DNA from: Bacillota bacterium
GTDB taxonomy: Bacteria; Bacillota; DSM-12270; Thermacetogeniales; Thermacetogeniaceae
Direction of reading: 5' to 3'
NCBI GenBank assembly: GCA_030627585.1
Contig: DAOURU010000045.1
Location: 1 to 7,640 of the forward strand
DNA: 7,640 bases
The position numbers and the translations under genes are program-made. Below the pieces are notes generated by a model. The model did no database searches and had not been told where the DNA came from. It was given only the letters and a program-made list of their open reading frames with translations. Of this stretch, positions 6,364 through 7,640 are shown piece after piece; position 1 is the first letter of the stretch, and the number at the start of each line of letters is the position of its first letter.

Positions 6364-6372
6364 TGCTACAAT
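6364..6372 (+). promoter_or_regulatory. Extended -10 promoter of the BTAD regulator operon
   Basis: TG-C-TACAAT (TG at 6364-6365, TACAAT at 6367-6372) is an extended -10 with one mismatch to TATAAT. No good -35 lies 16-18 bp upstream; that position is occupied by the space between the two direct repeats, which suits an activator-dependent promoter. Predicted start is near 6379, giving a leader of about 100 nt. Confidence 0.55.
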
Positions 6373-6378
6373 TTAGCA

Positions 6379-6481
6379 TTAATTGCGCATTTCAGGGGGG
6401 CCTTCCCTCCGGAACCTGACTCCTAATATTTGTCCGCTCAAGAACCTTCAGAAAAATCGCTTAATGATTAAGGGTGAAAAA
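6379..6481 (+). other. Untranslated leader of the regulator gene
   Basis: The predicted leader contains a GC-rich hairpin (GGGGGG 6395-6400 with CCCTCC 6405-6410, loop CCTT) without a T-run. A 13-bp palindrome, CTTAAT-G-ATTAAG (6460-6472), has a right arm that runs into the ribosome binding site AAGGGTG. The second fold could limit access to the start of translation, but I see no alternative pairing or known riboswitch pattern. Confidence 0.35.
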
Positions 6482-7303
6482 ATGGAGGAACTGCGGTTTA
6501 CCGACAGCGAGACAAAAGGGAAATCTCTTAAAATAAGCTGCCTGGCCGGTTTTAAGCTCTACCGGGAAGGGTGTCTGGTTCCGCGTTCACTTTGGAAGAA
6601 CCGGAAGTCGCCTCTCCTTTTTTTATATCTCGTTATGAACCACGACCGTCCGGTTACCCAGGAGCAATTATTAAAGCTTTTCTGGCCGGATAAAGAAGCA
6701 GGGAAAGCGCGCCATAATCTTTCTGTGGCTGTTTACAACATCAGGCGCGTTCTCGAGCCGGAACTGAAAAAGGGGCGCAAATCCTTCTATCTTTTCAATC
6801 AGTACCATATTTGCCAGTTCCGATCTCCCCCGCATTTTTGGTACGATGTTGATATTTTCACCCGCGCCTGGGAAAAAGGAAGGGCCCTGATTCGTCAAGG
6901 TGAAAATTCCCACGCCTGGGAAGTGCTTGTTGTGGCCGAACAACTTTATAAGACCGGTTATCTTTCTGAAATTCAAAACGTAGGATGGATTGAAGAGGAA
7001 CGCAGGCGGCTGCGCGAAATTTATATCGAAATGCTTTTATGGCTCTCCAGCGAGGCCTACCGGAGGCGGGACAACAATTCCGCGCTTTGGTACGCCCAAA
7101 AAGTGCTCGCGCAGGACTCCTGCCGGGAAGAGGCATACCAGTGCCTGATGCGCACCTACCTGCGCCTGGGCAAGAGAACTGCGGCGATTCAACAGTACGA
7201 GATTTGTTATAATCTCTTAAAAAAGCATTACGGCCTTGTTCCTCTCCAGGAAACCCAGAATCTCTACCGGAAGATTCTTGAGGGTGAAGAAGAGGGAGGA
7301 TGA
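6482..7303 (+). CDS. BTAD-domain (SARP/AfsR-like) transcriptional regulator
   Basis: The 273-residue product has the two-part layout of short SARP regulators. An OmpR/PhoB-type winged helix spans about residues 17-112 and includes KSPLLFLYLVMNHDRPVTQEQ (42-62, split by a short loop), LFWPD (66-70) and HNLSVAVYNIRRVLEP (78-93), the likely recognition region. A bacterial transcriptional activation domain of TPR-like helices follows (about 121-268), opening with WYDVDIFTRAWEKG (120-133) and ending with YGLVPLQETQNLYRKIL (250-266). There is no NB-ARC or ATPase module, receiver or membrane segment, so it is a cytosolic DNA-binding activator of unknown signal. I chose ATG 6482, which has AAGGGTG at about 5 nt; an upstream in-frame ATG (6464) and TTG (6383) lack ribosome binding sites. 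It is divergent from nagA and shares an operon with the C26 hydrolase 6 bp downstream. Target genes are unknown. Confidence 0.87.
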   Translation: MEELRFTDSETKGKSLKISCLAGFKLYREGCLVPRSLWKNRKSPLLFLYLVMNHDRPVTQEQLLKLFWPDKEAGKARHNLSVAVYNIRRVLEPELKKGRKSFYLFNQYHICQFRSPPHFWYDVDIFTRAWEKGRALIRQGENSHAWEVLVVAEQLYKTGYLSEIQNVGWIEEERRRLREIYIEMLLWLSSEAYRRRDNNSALWYAQKVLAQDSCREEAYQCLMRTYLRLGKRTAAIQQYEICYNLLKKHYGLVPLQETQNLYRKILEGEEEGG

Positions 7304-7309
7304 ATAATA

Positions 7310-7640
7310 TTGGCTCATCCCATTATCGGAATCACGACCGCCCATCGTAGAGACAAGGATTGTTTTTTTTGCCGGAGGTCATACAGCAGCGGAATTGAGC
7401 AGGGGGGCGGAATTCCTTTTTTGCTCCCCTCTCCGGGAGACGAGGCCTTGATTAAGGTTTATGTGGAACTCATTGACGGGCTTCTTTTATCCGGAGGGGG
7501 CGACATCCACCCCCTTTATTTTGGAGAGGAGCCCCATTGGAAGCTGGGGGAAGTTTCTCCGGAGAGGGATTTCTTCGAGGTAAATTTGATCCGGGGCATC
7601 CTGGGTACAGGGAAGCCGGTTTTGGGGATTTGCCGGGGGA
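7310..7640 (+). CDS. Gamma-glutamyl hydrolase, peptidase C26 (PuuD-like), partial
   Basis: The first 110 residues are visible; the gene runs off the right edge, and family members are about 230-250 residues. These class I glutamine-amidotransferase-like enzymes cleave gamma-glutamyl amide bonds, for example gamma-glutamyl-GABA in putrescine degradation. Landmarks are PIIGITT near the start, SYSSGIEQGGGIPFLLPS (24-41), DGLLLSGGGDIHPLYFGEEP (56-75), SPERDFFEVNLIRG (83-96) and KPVLGICRG (102-110), where C108 is the expected nucleophile. The His-Glu of the triad lie beyond the window. The start is a TTG at 7310, chosen because GAGGGAGGA (7292-7300) sits 9 nt upstream and PIIGITT follows immediately; the ATG at 7300 is out of frame. 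The frame is the same as the preceding regulator, separated by TGA ATA ATA, so the two are cotranscribed. The true substrate is unknown. Confidence 0.9.
   Translation, partial: MAHPIIGITTAHRRDKDCFFCRRSYSSGIEQGGGIPFLLPSPGDEALIKVYVELIDGLLLSGGGDIHPLYFGEEPHWKLGEVSPERDFFEVNLIRGILGTGKPVLGICRG

Noticed and set aside
6395..6410. GC-rich hairpin in the regulator leader as an attenuator
   Set aside because: No T-run follows and no competing antiterminator pairing was seen.
6383..6481. TTG at 6383 as the start of the BTAD regulator, adding 33 residues
   Set aside because: No ribosome binding site precedes it, it falls only a few bases after the predicted transcription start, and the extra residues match nothing in the family.
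1..7640. tRNA, rRNA, CRISPR arrays, insertion sequences or integrase attachment sites
   Set aside because: I saw no cloverleaf, regularly spaced repeats, transposase motifs or long terminal inverted repeats.

Overview
The window most likely comes from a Gram-positive anaerobe of the Clostridia (Peptococcaceae / Thermoanaerobacterales type). The evidence is strong AAGGAGG-type ribosome binding sites, some TTG starts, VanW- and CheW-family genes, and the acpS-nnrD-alr order that is common in Firmicutes. The genus cannot be fixed from the sequence alone. The left ~600 bp are visibly AT-richer than the rest.

Layout. (1) 1-486, minus strand: a membrane protein with an HExxH motif resembling M50 site-2 proteases. 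It runs off the left edge and its 3' end is not seen. (2) 487-1070: no intact gene. It holds a perfect 12-bp inverted repeat (520-550) and a decayed VanW-family C-terminus (about 641-943) with an orphan Shine-Dalgarno and no normal start codon. (3) 1071-1565: a stand-alone cheW, closed by an intrinsic terminator at about 1613-1657. (4) 1742-5051: an extended -10 promoter followed by acpS-nnrD-alr (phosphopantetheinyl transferase, bifunctional NAD(P)HX repair enzyme, alanine racemase). acpS and nnrD overlap by 4 bp; nnrD and alr are separated by 6 bp that form two extra in-frame stop codons. (5) 4990-6171, minus strand: nagA, convergent with alr and overlapping it by 62 bp. (6) 6172-6481: a divergent control region with an extended -10 promoter in each direction and an exact 10-bp direct repeat with 22-bp period just upstream of the rightward -10. 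(7) 6482-7303: a short OmpR-type winged-helix plus BTAD (SARP-like) regulator. (8) 7310-7640: the start of a class I glutamine-amidotransferase-like gamma-glutamyl hydrolase (peptidase C26), cut by the right edge.

How it works together. The acpS-nnrD-alr block is housekeeping: carrier-protein activation, cofactor repair and D-alanine supply for peptidoglycan. NagA handles amino-sugar catabolism or wall recycling. The regulator and C26 hydrolase form a tight operon divergent from nagA, so a shared control region is possible but unproven.

Two signals go beyond the gene list. One is a SARP-style operator geometry in front of the regulator's own promoter: a heptamer direct repeat, 22-bp period, 8 bp to the -10. 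The other is a strong intrinsic terminator on the plus strand buried inside nagA (about 5768-5825). It is suitably placed to end antisense read-through from the acpS-nnrD-alr operon, which has no terminator of its own after alr.
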